64,000 nt of DNA from an uncultured Clostridia bacterium (GCA_947598155.1 CANQFC010000004.1:62001-126000); one strand, 5' to 3'. Positions 48,071 to 57,430 are shown, counted from the first letter of the stretch. Notes: a model not told the origin generated them from the letters alone. Numbers and translations are program-made.

Positions 48071-48520
48071 ATGGAAAATAAAAAGCGAGTTTCTCTCAGT
48101 GAAATTTACCCCGCAATTAAAGACGCACTTGACGGCGGCGGAACGGTTGAACTGCCTATTACGGGAACAAGTATGTTTCCGCTGTTAAAGGCGGGCCGCG
48201 ACACGGTCATTATAAAAAAATCCGACAGCGGATATTCTGTCGGAGATATAATTTTTTACCGAAGAGATGACGGTCACTTTGTTCTGCACAGAATAGTCGG
48301 TTCCGATAAAAACGGATATATTCTGTGCGGCGATAACCAGACAGAGCCCGAAAGCGGTATTACAGACCGCCATATCATCGCAAAAGTAATTGAAATCAAC
48401 CGCGGCGGAAAAACTTTTTCGGCAAATGACCCGAAATATTTGCGAAAAGTACATCTCTGGATAAAAGCTCTGCCCCATCGCCGTTTACCTCTGATGATTA
48501 TGCACAAGCTGAAAAAATAA
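48071..48520 (+). CDS. S24/S26-family signal peptidase-like protein without visible TM anchor
   Basis: ITGTSMFPLLKAGRDTVII, VGDIIFYRRDDGHFVLHRIVG, LCGDNQTEPE. Confidence 0.8.
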   Translation: MENKKRVSLSEIYPAIKDALDGGGTVELPITGTSMFPLLKAGRDTVIIKKSDSGYSVGDIIFYRRDDGHFVLHRIVGSDKNGYILCGDNQTEPESGITDRHIIAKVIEINRGGKTFSANDPKYLRKVHLWIKALPHRRLPLMIMHKLKK

Positions 48521-48546
48521 ATAAAAACCTTTTTCTGTTGATTTTT

Positions 48547-48604
48547 TCAATAAGGGGCTTGCCCGTCATTTATGTGGCAAGAAACGGCGACTACTTGCCT
48601 AAAT
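48547..48604 (+). repeat. Structured repeat copy F, minimal form
   Basis: TCAATAAGGGGCTTGCCCGTCATTTATGTGGCAAG-AAACGGCGACTA-CTTGCCTAA: outer helix retained, internal hairpins missing. Confidence 0.75.
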
Positions 48605-48691
48605 TGTATTGTTTTATCTCTCCGTTTATGTTAAAATAAATTTGCGGTTTTATACGGTAAATCCGCAAAAGGGTAAAAGGAAGTGGAATAA

Positions 48692-50140
48692 GTGGAAAAA
48701 TCATCTCAGGCTAACGAAAAAAACGCAAACACCAATTCTAATAAAATCGGAATCAAAGAAGGTCTCGGTTATATGCTCGGCGACGCCGGCAACCTTTTTG
48801 TTCTGACTTATGTATCGTCTTTTTTAAAGGTTTTTTACACCGATGTTTTAAAAATCGCGCCTTCAAAAGTTGCTGATCTGTTCCTTTTTACAAGGCTTTG
48901 GGACGCGATAAACGACCCGATGTGGGGCGCTATTGTCGCAAAAAGGCGCCCCGGGAAGGACGGAAAATACCGTTCTTACATAAAGATAATAGCTGTTCCT
49001 GTGGCTCTTTCTCAGCTTTTATGCTTTTTTGACATAAGCAGAGTTACAAACAAGCAGTGGGTAATTCTCACATTTGCATACATTACATATATCGCGTTCG
49101 GTATGCTTTACACGGGTATTAACGTTCCATTCGGGTCGCTCGCGTCGGTAATTACCGACGACCCTGACGGCAGAACGCTTTTGTCAACATTCAGAACAAT
49201 CGGCGGCGGTATCGGCGGAGCCGCTCCCCTGCTCATAGCTCCGTTTATAATTTACACTAAGGTTCAAGACGCAGACGGTACTCCGCACAACGAGGCAAAT
49301 TCAAACGGAATGTTTATATTCGCGGCCGTTATGGCAGTATGCGCCATAATTTTTTACTTTGCCTGCTATAAATCTACAAAAGAGCGCGTTCCCTCTGACG
49401 ATAATCCGCAGGTCGATATGAAAAAAACATATCTGGGAATGTTAAAGAGCCGTCCGTTTATAGTGCTTGCGCTCACCGGCATACTCATAAGCGGTCAACT
49501 TCAGTTCGCGTCGCTCAACCAATATCTTTACAAAAACTATTTCTGCAACACGGGGCTTTCGGCCGTGGGCACCATTGCGCAGTATCTGCCTATGGCTTTG
49601 ATGATTCCTTTCGTCCCGAAACTTGTTAAGAAATACGGCAAAAAAGAGCTCAGCGGATTCGGCGCGTTTTTCTCGGCTATCGCCGCTATCGCATGCTTTA
49701 TATTAAAACCGAGACCCGACCAGTCATGGCTGTTTATGGTGCTTTTGTTTATAATAGGATTCGGCTATTCATTCGTTTCCATTACAAACTGGGCCGTCGT
49801 TGCCGATGTAATTGACTATCAGGAATACAAAACGGGTATTAAAACCGAGAGCGCGGTTTACGCTGTTTACACATTTTGCAGAAAGCTCGGTCAGACTATT
49901 GCCGATTACGGCGGGCTGAAACTTCTTGCCATTGTCGGATACGATGTAAACATTATGGCAAACGCGGGCTTTGTTGACGGCGTCAGCCAAGGTATTTTAA
50001 AGGTTTGCACGCTTATACCCGCAGTTACATATACGCTCATTTTCCTGCTTTATAAATTCGCGTATCCTCTTACAAAAGAAAAGCTCGTTCCAGTTTACGA
50101 GGCAGTCCGCAAAAGCAACGAAGAAAAAACGGATGCGTAA
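48692..50140 (+). CDS. MFS/GPH-family sugar transporter
   Basis: GTG start with AAGTGGAATAA upstream; GPH-like TRLWDAINDPMWGAIVAKRRPGKDGKYRSYI. Confidence 0.85.
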   Translation: MEKSSQANEKNANTNSNKIGIKEGLGYMLGDAGNLFVLTYVSSFLKVFYTDVLKIAPSKVADLFLFTRLWDAINDPMWGAIVAKRRPGKDGKYRSYIKIIAVPVALSQLLCFFDISRVTNKQWVILTFAYITYIAFGMLYTGINVPFGSLASVITDDPDGRTLLSTFRTIGGGIGGAAPLLIAPFIIYTKVQDADGTPHNEANSNGMFIFAAVMAVCAIIFYFACYKSTKERVPSDDNPQVDMKKTYLGMLKSRPFIVLALTGILISGQLQFASLNQYLYKNYFCNTGLSAVGTIAQYLPMALMIPFVPKLVKKYGKKELSGFGAFFSAIAAIACFILKPRPDQSWLFMVLLFIIGFGYSFVSITNWAVVADVIDYQEYKTGIKTESAVYAVYTFCRKLGQTIADYGGLKLLAIVGYDVNIMANAGFVDGVSQGILKVCTLIPAVTYTLIFLLYKFAYPLTKEKLVPVYEAVRKSNEEKTDA

Positions 50141-50145
50141 ACTGA

Positions 50146-50200
50146 GTTCAATAAGGGGCTTGCCCCCGACAATAGCGGAGGGGACATCACTTGCCTAAGT
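50146..50200 (+). repeat. Structured repeat copy G, internally deleted
   Basis: TTCAATAAGGGGCTTGCCCCCGACAATAGCGGAGGGGACATCACTTGCCTAAG: 5' module joined directly to the 3' hairpin. Confidence 0.75.
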
Positions 50201-50341
50201 TCAATAAGGGGCCTGCCCCGTCATTAAACGTGGCAAGATGCGCGGTGTAAACCGCGCTGAGGAATAGGTGGAAACCAAATCCCCACAGATTCCGAAATGT
50301 ATCCCGCCGCCTTTAGAGGCGGGGGACATCACTTGCCTAAG
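50201..50341 (+). repeat. Structured repeat copy H
   Basis: Full unit TTCAATAAGGGGCCTGCCCC...CTTGCCTAAG. Confidence 0.85.
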
Positions 50342-50481
50342 TTCAATAAGGGGCTTGCCCCGTCATTAAACGTGGCAAGATGCGCGGTGTAAACCGCGCT
50401 GAGGAATCGGTGGAAACCAAATCCCCACCGATTCCGAAGAGGTACCCCCTCGACAATAGCGGAGGGATACATCTTGTCTAA
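50342..50481 (+). repeat. Structured repeat copy I
   Basis: Full unit, GGAATCGGTGG/CCACCGATTCC 11-bp stem. Confidence 0.85.
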
Positions 50482-50626
50482 GTTCAATAAGGTGCCTGCC
50501 CCGTCATTAAACGTTGCAAGATGCGCGGTGTAAACCGCGCTGAGGAATCGGTGGAAACCAAATCCCCACCGATTCCGAAATGTATCCCGCCGACAATAAC
50601 GGCGGGATACATCACTTGCCTAAGTT
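50482..50626 (+). repeat. Structured repeat copy J
   Basis: Full unit, GTATCCCGCCG-ACAATAA-CGGCGGGATAC 11-bp stem. Confidence 0.85.
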
Positions 50627-50657
50627 ATAATTTAAACAATTTAGGGAATATATATTC

Positions 50658-50686
50658 TTGACATTATTTTAACATTGTGTTACTAT
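50658..50686 (+). promoter_or_regulatory. Sigma-A promoter of the riboswitch/P-type ATPase transcript
   Basis: TTGACA-N17-TACTAT. Confidence 0.75.
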
Positions 50687-50704
50687 TTATTTACAGTTAT
50701 TGTT

Positions 50705-50817
50705 CTTTGAAGGGGAGTAGCTTTTTATCGGCAATCAACAATTCCCGTCTTTTTAAAGACTGGTTGCCGTGCCTTTTTGGTAGCAAGACCTTCGGCAAAA
50801 TGCCGAAGGTCTTTTTT
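50705..50817 (+). promoter_or_regulatory. yybP-ykoY (Mn2+) riboswitch with terminator
   Basis: Conserved GAAGGGGAGTAG 5' element and TAGCAAGACCTTC 3' element; 3' hairpin AAGACCTTCGGCA-AAA-TGCCGAAGGTCTTTTTT at 50785-50817. Confidence 0.85.
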
Positions 50818-50963
50818 CAATAAGGGGTTAAGGGATTGCCCCGTCAAGCGGCGCGGCAAGGTACGGCAACTGCCGCGCGGAGAAATCAGGAAGGGACAAA
50901 ATCCCCTCCCGATGCCGAAACGAAACCGCCGACAATAGCGGCGGAGAACAATCTTGTCTAATT
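50817..50963 (+). repeat. Structured repeat copy K, divergent, in the 5' UTR of the P-type ATPase gene
   Basis: TCAATAAGGGG...GGCAAG...CCGCCGACAATAGCGGCGG...CTTGTCTAA. Confidence 0.75.
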
Positions 50964-50999
50964 TTTAAATCTTAATATAAAATTTAAGAGGTGTAAAAA

Positions 51000-53672
51000 T
51001 TGAAACATTATATTATGACGAGTGAAGATGTTTTCAGTTCTGTCAAAGCCTCCGCAAACGGCCTGAGCACAGCCGAGGCGGAAAAAAGGCTGGCTGAAAA
51101 CGGGAAGAACAAATTAAAGGAAGGCAAAAAGAAATCTATTATTAAAAGGTTCTTCGAGCAGTTTATGGACCCGATGATAATTATACTTATCGTTGCGGCC
51201 TTCATATCCGCTGTTACAGCTTCCGTCGGCGGCGAAAAAGAGGGATACGCAGACGTTATTATCATCTTAGCGGTTGTAATAATAAACGCGATACTCGGAG
51301 TCTACCAGGAGAGCAAAGCGGAGGCGGCAATTGAGGCGCTCCAGGAAATGGCGGCGGCAACATCCAAGGTTTTGCGTGACGGTAAGGTAGTGCAGATTCA
51401 CAGCGAAGACTTGGTAGTGGGCGATGTTATACTCGTTGAAGCGGGCGACGCCGTTCCGGCAGACGCAAGGATAATCGAGGCCGCAAGCCTTAAAATAGAA
51501 GAAGCCGCGCTTACGGGCGAAAGCGTGCCGGCAAACAAAATTGACGGCGTACTTTCACTCGACGGCGAAAAAGACATTCCCTTGGGCGACAGAAAAAATA
51601 TGATGTATATGGGCTCTACCGTAGTTTACGGGCGCGGCAAAGCAGTTGTCACCGCAACGGGTATGGACACCGAAATGGGTAAAATCGCCGATTCTCTTGC
51701 TCAGGCTGAGGATGGTCAGACTCCTTTGCAGTTAAAGCTCGCTCAGCTAAGCAAAATACTCAGCTATATTGTAATCGGCATATGCGTATTTATGTTTGCG
51801 TTCGGAATCGTAAGGCAGTTTATTGACGGCCAGTCTCCGAATTTCGAATTCTATCTTCACACATTTATGATAGCCGTTTCGCTTGCAGTCGCGGCAATCC
51901 CAGAGGGGCTTGCGGCAGTTGTCACAATAGTTCTCTCAATAGGCGTTACAAATATGTCAAAGAAAAACGCCATAATCAGAAAGCTTACTGCGGTTGAAAC
52001 ACTCGGGTGCGCGCAGATTATTTGCTCCGACAAGACAGGCACCTTAACTCAGAATAAAATGACAGTGGTCGACACCTTTACCGACGACAAAGAACTTCTT
52101 GCAAGGTGTATGTCGCTTTGCACCGATGTCAATATTGACGAGGAAGGAAATATTATAGGCGAGCCCACGGAGTGCGCGCTTGTAAACTTTGCTTTGAGCC
52201 TTGATTTAAACAAAAACGAAATGCTTAAAGACGCGCCGAGAGTCGCCGAGGCTCCTTTTGACTCAATGCGCAAAATGATGTCGACCGTTCACAAGACCGA
52301 AAAAGGTATTATTCAGTTTACAAAGGGCGCTCCCGACGAAATTCTTAAAAGATGCACGCAGATTCTTAAAGACGGCAAGGTAAGACCTATTACCGATGAA
52401 GACAAAGCGGAAATCCTCAAAGCGAACAAATCGTTTGCGGACAAAGCTCTGCGCGTTTTGGCGGCAAGCTTTAAAACTCTCCCGTCGGTTCCCGAAAACT
52501 GCGAACCTGATGAAATTGAAAATGAACTCATATTCTGCGGACTTACGGGTATGATTGACCCTGTCCGTCCCGAGGTAAAGGCCGCGATAGACGAATGCGC
52601 AACGGCAGGAATCCGCCCGATTATGATAACCGGCGACCACAAGGATACCGCTGTTGCGATAGCGTTGGAATTGGGCATAATAAAAGACGCGTCGCAAGCT
52701 ATAACCGGGTCGGAATTAAACGATATGTCCGATGAGGAATTCCTTGAAAATGTCGGCAACTATTCGGTATATGCGAGGGTTCAGCCCGAACACAAGGTAA
52801 GGATAGTCAACGCTTGGCGCAAAAAAGGCTTTATAACGGCTATGACTGGCGACGGCGTAAACGACGCTCCGTCAATCAAGAGCGCCGATATAGGCGTAGG
52901 TATGGGCATTACGGGTACGGACGTTACAAAGAATGTAGCGGATATGGTTCTCGCTGACGACAACTTCGCCACTATCGTTTCTGCGGTTGCGGAGGGCAGA
53001 AGAATTTACGACAACATCAGAAAGGCAATTCAATTCCTGCTTGCCTCTAACCTTTCGGAGGTTATGTCGATTTTCGTCGCAAACCTCATAGGCTTTACAA
53101 TTCTTGAGCCCACTCACCTGCTTTGGATAAACCTTATTACTGACTCATTCCCCGCTCTTGCCCTCGGTATGGAAAGACCCGAGGAAGATATTATGAGACG
53201 TCAGCCGAGAAAAGCGACCGACGGAATTTTCGCGGGCGGCGTAGGCGTGGATATTGCCTATCAGGGCGTGCTTGTTACAATTCTCACAATAGCCGCTTAC
53301 TATATAGGCCATTTCATTGAAACGGGCAACTGGAACGCCCACGCGGTTTCAAGTCCCGACGGCATTACAATGGCATTCCTCACAATGTCGATGTGCGAAA
53401 TCTTCCACTCATTCAATATGCGCTCACAGCGCCAGTCGGTCATCAAAATGATGTGCAAAGGCAGTCACAACAAGTTTATCTACCTTGCGACACTTGCCTC
53501 CCTCGTTCTGACAACGGCTGTTATCTATATTCCGTTCCTTAAAAACGCTTTCCACTTTACGGCTATAAGCCCCGTTGAATATGCAGTCGCCATGGCGCTT
53601 GCGTTTACGGTAATCCCGGTAGTGGAAATTATCAAGGCTATACAGCGGGCAATAGCCAAGAAAAAAGATTAA
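51000..53672 (+). CDS. P-type cation ATPase (Ca2+-ATPase-like P2 type; Mn2+ export suggested by riboswitch)
   Basis: TTG start with AGAGGTG RBS; ICSDKTGTLTQNKMTV, TGESVPA, MTGDGVNDAPSIKSADIGVGMG, AIPEGLAAVVTIVLSIG. Confidence 0.93.
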   Translation: MKHYIMTSEDVFSSVKASANGLSTAEAEKRLAENGKNKLKEGKKKSIIKRFFEQFMDPMIIILIVAAFISAVTASVGGEKEGYADVIIILAVVIINAILGVYQESKAEAAIEALQEMAAATSKVLRDGKVVQIHSEDLVVGDVILVEAGDAVPADARIIEAASLKIEEAALTGESVPANKIDGVLSLDGEKDIPLGDRKNMMYMGSTVVYGRGKAVVTATGMDTEMGKIADSLAQAEDGQTPLQLKLAQLSKILSYIVIGICVFMFAFGIVRQFIDGQSPNFEFYLHTFMIAVSLAVAAIPEGLAAVVTIVLSIGVTNMSKKNAIIRKLTAVETLGCAQIICSDKTGTLTQNKMTVVDTFTDDKELLARCMSLCTDVNIDEEGNIIGEPTECALVNFALSLDLNKNEMLKDAPRVAEAPFDSMRKMMSTVHKTEKGIIQFTKGAPDEILKRCTQILKDGKVRPITDEDKAEILKANKSFADKALRVLAASFKTLPSVPENCEPDEIENELIFCGLTGMIDPVRPEVKAAIDECATAGIRPIMITGDHKDTAVAIALELGIIKDASQAITGSELNDMSDEEFLENVGNYSVYARVQPEHKVRIVNAWRKKGFITAMTGDGVNDAPSIKSADIGVGMGITGTDVTKNVADMVLADDNFATIVSAVAEGRRIYDNIRKAIQFLLASNLSEVMSIFVANLIGFTILEPTHLLWINLITDSFPALALGMERPEEDIMRRQPRKATDGIFAGGVGVDIAYQGVLVTILTIAAYYIGHFIETGNWNAHAVSSPDGITMAFLTMSMCEIFHSFNMRSQRQSVIKMMCKGSHNKFIYLATLASLVLTTAVIYIPFLKNAFHFTAISPVEYAVAMALAFTVIPVVEIIKAIQRAIAKKKD

Positions 53673-53719
53673 CGGTAGATTAGAGATTTTACTAAATATC
53701 ACGCGTTAAAGTATTTAAA

Positions 53720-53755
53720 AAGTGATTGTCTATTTGGGTCAATCACTTTTTTATT
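53720..53755 (+). terminator. Terminator after the P-type ATPase gene
   Basis: AAAGTGATTG-tctatttgggt-CAATCACTTTTTT. Confidence 0.8.
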
Positions 53756-53826
53756 TAAGAGCAAACAGCAAAAAGCCTCGGTATTACCGAGGCTTTTGGG
53801 GGATACATCTTTTTGTACCCATTTAA

Positions 53827-53903
53827 TGGCGTGCCCGACTGGATTCGAACCAGCGGCCTTCAGAGTCGGAGTCTGACGCTCTATCCAACTGAGCTACGAG
53901 CAC
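53827..53903 (-). tRNA. tRNA-Arg (anticodon CCG), CCA encoded
   Basis: RC GTGCTCG TA GCTC AGTTGGATA GAGC G TCAGA CTCCGAC TCTGA AGGCC GCTGG TTCGAAT CCAGT CGGGCAC G CCA folds as a cloverleaf. Confidence 0.97.
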
Positions 53904-53979
53904 AAATATATTAAATTTAAATCAACCGCTGACATTAACCGCACTAACAGCCTGCCGGGCGGCTAAACCGCCGCCCTCC

Positions 53980-54008
53980 TGTTAAGTAATGGGCTTGCCC
54001 CGTCATTG
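53980..54008 (+). repeat. Fragment L of the structured repeat 5' module
   Basis: TAATGGGCTTGCCCCGTCATT. Confidence 0.45.
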
Positions 54009-54018
54009 TATTTTCATA

Positions 54019-55113
54019 TCAAACGTTAAATCTGAAGAGGACAATATCGCCGTCCTGCATAATGTAATCCTTGCCCTCGGAACGGATTTTCCCCTTTTCT
54101 TTTGCCGCCTGCATTGAGCCGAGCGCCATTAAATCGTCAAAAGAAATAACCTCTGCGCGAATAAAACCCCGCTCAATGTCAGAATGGATTTTACCTGCGG
54201 CCTTTGGCGCTTTTGTACCCTTTTTAATTGTCCAAGCCCTGACTTCCGGCTGACCTGCCGTCAAAAACGACATAAGTCCAAGAAGGTCGTAAGATTTTTG
54301 GATAAGAACGTCAAGTCCGCCCTTTTCAATGCCGAAATCGTTTAGGAACATCTCCTTTTCTTCCTTTGTCATAGAAGAAATTTCAGCCTCAAGCTCAGCG
54401 CAAATCGGCAAAACCTGAGCGCCCTCCGACTCGGCTATTTTTTTAACCGCGTTATACCTTTCATTGCCGTCAATTCCTGATGCAAAATCCTCTTCGCTCA
54501 TATTGCACGCATAAATTACGGGTTTTGCGGAGAGCAGAGGGACAGAAGCGAGTATCTCCCGTTCATCTTCGTCCGTCTCAACCGCTCTTGCGCTTATTCC
54601 GTTTTCAAGCGATTCCCTTACACGGCATAGAAAATCAAATTCGGGTTTTAAGGATTTGTCGCCCTTCATATCTTTTTCGGTTTTGGCAATTCTTCTGTCA
54701 AGAATTTCAATATCGGATAAAATCAGCTCAAGGTTTATTGTTTCAATATCTCTTACAGGGTCAACCGAGCCGTCGACGTGGGTAATATCGTCATTGTCAA
54801 AGCAACGCACAACGTGAATTATCGCGTCGACCTCACGAATATGAGAGAGAAATTTATTGCCAAGCCCCTCCCCTTTAGACGCGCCTTTAACAAGCCCTGC
54901 GATGTCCACAAATTCAATGCTTGCAGGCGTTGTTTTGACGGGATTATACATCTCCGTCAGCTTGTCAAGCCGCTCGTCGGGCACGGCAACTACCCCTACA
55001 TTCGGTTCAATAGTGCAGAAAGCGTAGTTAGCCGCCTGCGCGCCAGCATTTGTTATCGCGTTAAAAAGTGTACTTTTTCCAACATTCGGAAGACCGACGA
55101 TACCGAGTTTCAT
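54019..55113 (-). CDS. ychF: Redox-regulated P-loop ATPase/GTPase YchF
   Basis: [42 protein letters not shown]. Confidence 0.97.
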   Translation of the reverse strand: MKLGIVGLPNVGKSTLFNAITNAGAQAANYAFCTIEPNVGVVAVPDERLDKLTEMYNPVKTTPASIEFVDIAGLVKGASKGEGLGNKFLSHIREVDAIIHVVRCFDNDDITHVDGSVDPVRDIETINLELILSDIEILDRRIAKTEKDMKGDKSLKPEFDFLCRVRESLENGISARAVETDEDEREILASVPLLSAKPVIYACNMSEEDFASGIDGNERYNAVKKIAESEGAQVLPICAELEAEISSMTKEEKEMFLNDFGIEKGGLDVLIQKSYDLLGLMSFLTAGQPEVRAWTIKKGTKAPKAAGKIHSDIERGFIRAEVISFDDLMALGSMQAAKEKGKIRSEGKDYIMQDGDIVLFRFNV

Positions 55114-55213
55114 ATATTTTACATCCTTTGCTGAATTTCAATATGATATTATACACTATTGCGGATTTTTTTTCAATATGTTAAAATTATTTTAGCAGGC
55201 AGGAGATGATTTT

Positions 55214-55894
55214 ATGGATATATTTTCCCGTACAGAAAGGCTTATAGGCAAGTCTTCCCTTGAAAAACTGAAAAATTCAAATATCATTGTCTTTGGTTTG
55301 GGCGGAGTCGGCTCATACGCGGCGGAAGCGCTTGCGCGCTCGGGAGTGGGGCATATGACGGTAGTAGACAAAGACGCGGTGGATGTTACCAACATAAACC
55401 GTCAGCTTTACGCCTTGCACTCAACGATTGGCAGACCAAAGGCGGAGGTTGCAAAGGAAAGGATACTCGATATTAACCCTGAATGTGACGTTAACGCCAT
55501 TCAGAAAATGTACCTTCCCGAAAATGAAGATGAGTTCTGCCTGAAAAAATTTGACTACATTGTTGACGCAATCGACTGCGTTACGGCAAAGGTAAGCCTT
55601 GCGAAAGCGGCGCAGACATACTCGGTTCCGATTATTTCATCTATGGGAACGGGCAACAAGCTTGACCCTACTCAATTTAAAATTTCGGATATTTACAGTA
55701 CAAGAGTCTGCCCCCTATGCAGAGTAATGAGAACACAGTTAAAAAAGCAGTGCGTAGAAAAGCTGAAAGTCCTCTATTCGGAAGAAACGCCCCTAAACGA
55801 CGGAGAACGTACCCCTGCGAGCATTTCGTTTGTACCGTCGGTTGCAGGTCTTATTATCGCGGGCGAGGTCATTAAAGATATTATCGGGCAGTAA
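55214..55894 (+). CDS. tcdA: tRNA threonylcarbamoyladenosine dehydratase (E1-like)
   Basis: MDIFSRTERLIGKSSLEKLKNSNIIVFGLGGVGSYAAEALARSGVG, DKDAVDVTNINRQ. Confidence 0.92.
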   Translation: MDIFSRTERLIGKSSLEKLKNSNIIVFGLGGVGSYAAEALARSGVGHMTVVDKDAVDVTNINRQLYALHSTIGRPKAEVAKERILDINPECDVNAIQKMYLPENEDEFCLKKFDYIVDAIDCVTAKVSLAKAAQTYSVPIISSMGTGNKLDPTQFKISDIYSTRVCPLCRVMRTQLKKQCVEKLKVLYSEETPLNDGERTPASISFVPSVAGLIIAGEVIKDIIGQ

Positions 55895-55924
55895 AAAAGC
55901 GGTGGTTCATCACCGCTTTTTTTA
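55893..55924 (+). terminator. Terminator after tcdA
   Basis: AAAAAAGCGGTG-GTTCAT-CACCGCTTTTTTT. Confidence 0.8.
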
Positions 55925-55931
55925 ATTTAAG

Positions 55932-56852
55932 TTATTCTTTTGCTTTATCCTTTGATTTAAAGAAAACAAGCAGCGCGAAAAACGAGAGAATCATTAAAAT
56001 CCCGAGTATTATACCCGCCGCGGCATTAGACGAAAAGCTGTCAACAAGGGGTTTGAGCATTTGATAGCCTATCAAAGTTTTATCCTCCTGCGAGCTTTCA
56101 AATTTGCCTTGAAGAACTTTTATTACAATACCGAAAAGAAGAGAGGCGCCGCCAAAATGTAAAAGCAAATCAAATATACAGCCCAAATTGCAGATAACCA
56201 GCAATATTCCAGAAATAACTGCCGTCGTTGTCAAAGCGTTTGCCGTATTTTTTGAAAGAAGTACAATTATTTGGTCAGATGAAATACCTGAAGTGTTTTC
56301 TATCGTATTTATTATAAATGAACGGACATAAATCCTTATTGCTCCGTCAACCGTTTTGACATTTTCATAGGCCTTGGCGCTGTCAACTACCTGCGTTTCG
56401 CTGTTTAAGCGCTCCTTTGCAGCCTTCACATCGCTGTTAAGGTAATAATCCACGCAATCCATCATTGTAGATTTAACGATGGAATTGATTGTATCCGAAG
56501 AAATAATATCTTTCAGCATACGATTTGACATATTGCCGAAAATGGAATCTAAAATATTTGAATAATTCTTAACGGTCGACGGCATAAGCTCAGCCACAGC
56601 CTCGTAAACGTAATCGCTTGCGGTATAGGTTTTTCCGTTTGACGTAAATTTAACAGCATTTAAGTCGGTTTCGTTTACCAATTTTCTAAACTCGCCGTCT
56701 CCGAAGAAATGGCGCACTCCCGTTATCGCGACCGCGCCCAGAGTGGAAAGTAAAAATACAACAGTCAAAAACAGCGACAAAACCTTAAGCATTGCCTTTA
56801 ACAAAGAGCCGTTCGCTTTTTCATTCACCGTAAATACACCTGCCTGTGACAT
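55932..56852 (-). CDS. Hypothetical membrane protein with several TM segments
   Basis: TM segments near both termini; no family recognised. Confidence 0.6.
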   Translation of the reverse strand: MSQAGVFTVNEKANGSLLKAMLKVLSLFLTVVFLLSTLGAVAITGVRHFFGDGEFRKLVNETDLNAVKFTSNGKTYTASDYVYEAVAELMPSTVKNYSNILDSIFGNMSNRMLKDIISSDTINSIVKSTMMDCVDYYLNSDVKAAKERLNSETQVVDSAKAYENVKTVDGAIRIYVRSFIINTIENTSGISSDQIIVLLSKNTANALTTTAVISGILLVICNLGCIFDLLLHFGGASLLFGIVIKVLQGKFESSQEDKTLIGYQMLKPLVDSFSSNAAAGIILGILMILSFFALLVFFKSKDKAKE

Positions 56853-56902
56853 AAGCTAAAAAATACACCCCGTCTTATACGACGGGGTTCAGTTTTAAAA
56901 TT

Positions 56903-57430
56903 TTATTCAGCCTTTTTTTCCTTTTTCTTTGAAAAAAGAATTTTGTCAACGGGGAAATAAAGGAAGAACTGAATAGCTCCACAGCAAGCGCCTGAAATTG
57001 CGACAGCAGTACTCTCGCCTACATACTTCAAAAAGAAAGTTATGAGCGTGGGAGAAAGCCAAGCAGAGAAGCAAATAAGCGCAATGGTAAATATTATGTA
57101 AATAGGAAGCGTTATAGCGATATTTGCGTCTGAATTAAACGTTTTATCTCTGTTGATAAAGAATGAAACTATCTGCGCGATTACGTTGCTGATGTTTGCC
57201 GCAAGCCAAATGCCGAGGCCTACCTCCGCAGTTGATTTAAACAGACCCCAGTCAAAGGTCTGAAGTTTGAACGCCTCTGACATAGGAAGCTTTATAAGAA
57301 TAGGTAAAAATGTCTGAATGACGAATGCGCCGAGTGAAACTACAATAAATTTTACGAACTGCCAAAGAGTTTCAATACCCTTACCCTTTGAAGCGGCCGC
57401 ACTGTCAATATCTTTTAAACCTTTTGCCAT
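56903..57430 (-). CDS. GtrA-like membrane protein
   Basis: FVKFIVVSLGAFVIQTFLPILI ... ISNVIAQIVSFFINRDKTFNS, typical GtrA motif. Confidence 0.75.
   Translation of the reverse strand: MAKGLKDIDSAAASKGKGIETLWQFVKFIVVSLGAFVIQTFLPILIKLPMSEAFKLQTFDWGLFKSTAEVGLGIWLAANISNVIAQIVSFFINRDKTFNSDANIAITLPIYIIFTIALICFSAWLSPTLITFFLKYVGESTAVAISGACCGAIQFFLYFPVDKILFSKKKEKKAE

Noticed and set aside
41222-50963. Direct repeats that might suggest a CRISPR array
   Set aside because: Units are ~140 bp, joined without spacers, internally palindromic and not associated with cas genes; better described as structured intergenic repeats.
55932-57430. Two membrane proteins before glnA as a novel transporter pair
   Set aside because: One is GtrA-like and the other has no recognisable features; no evidence that they work together.
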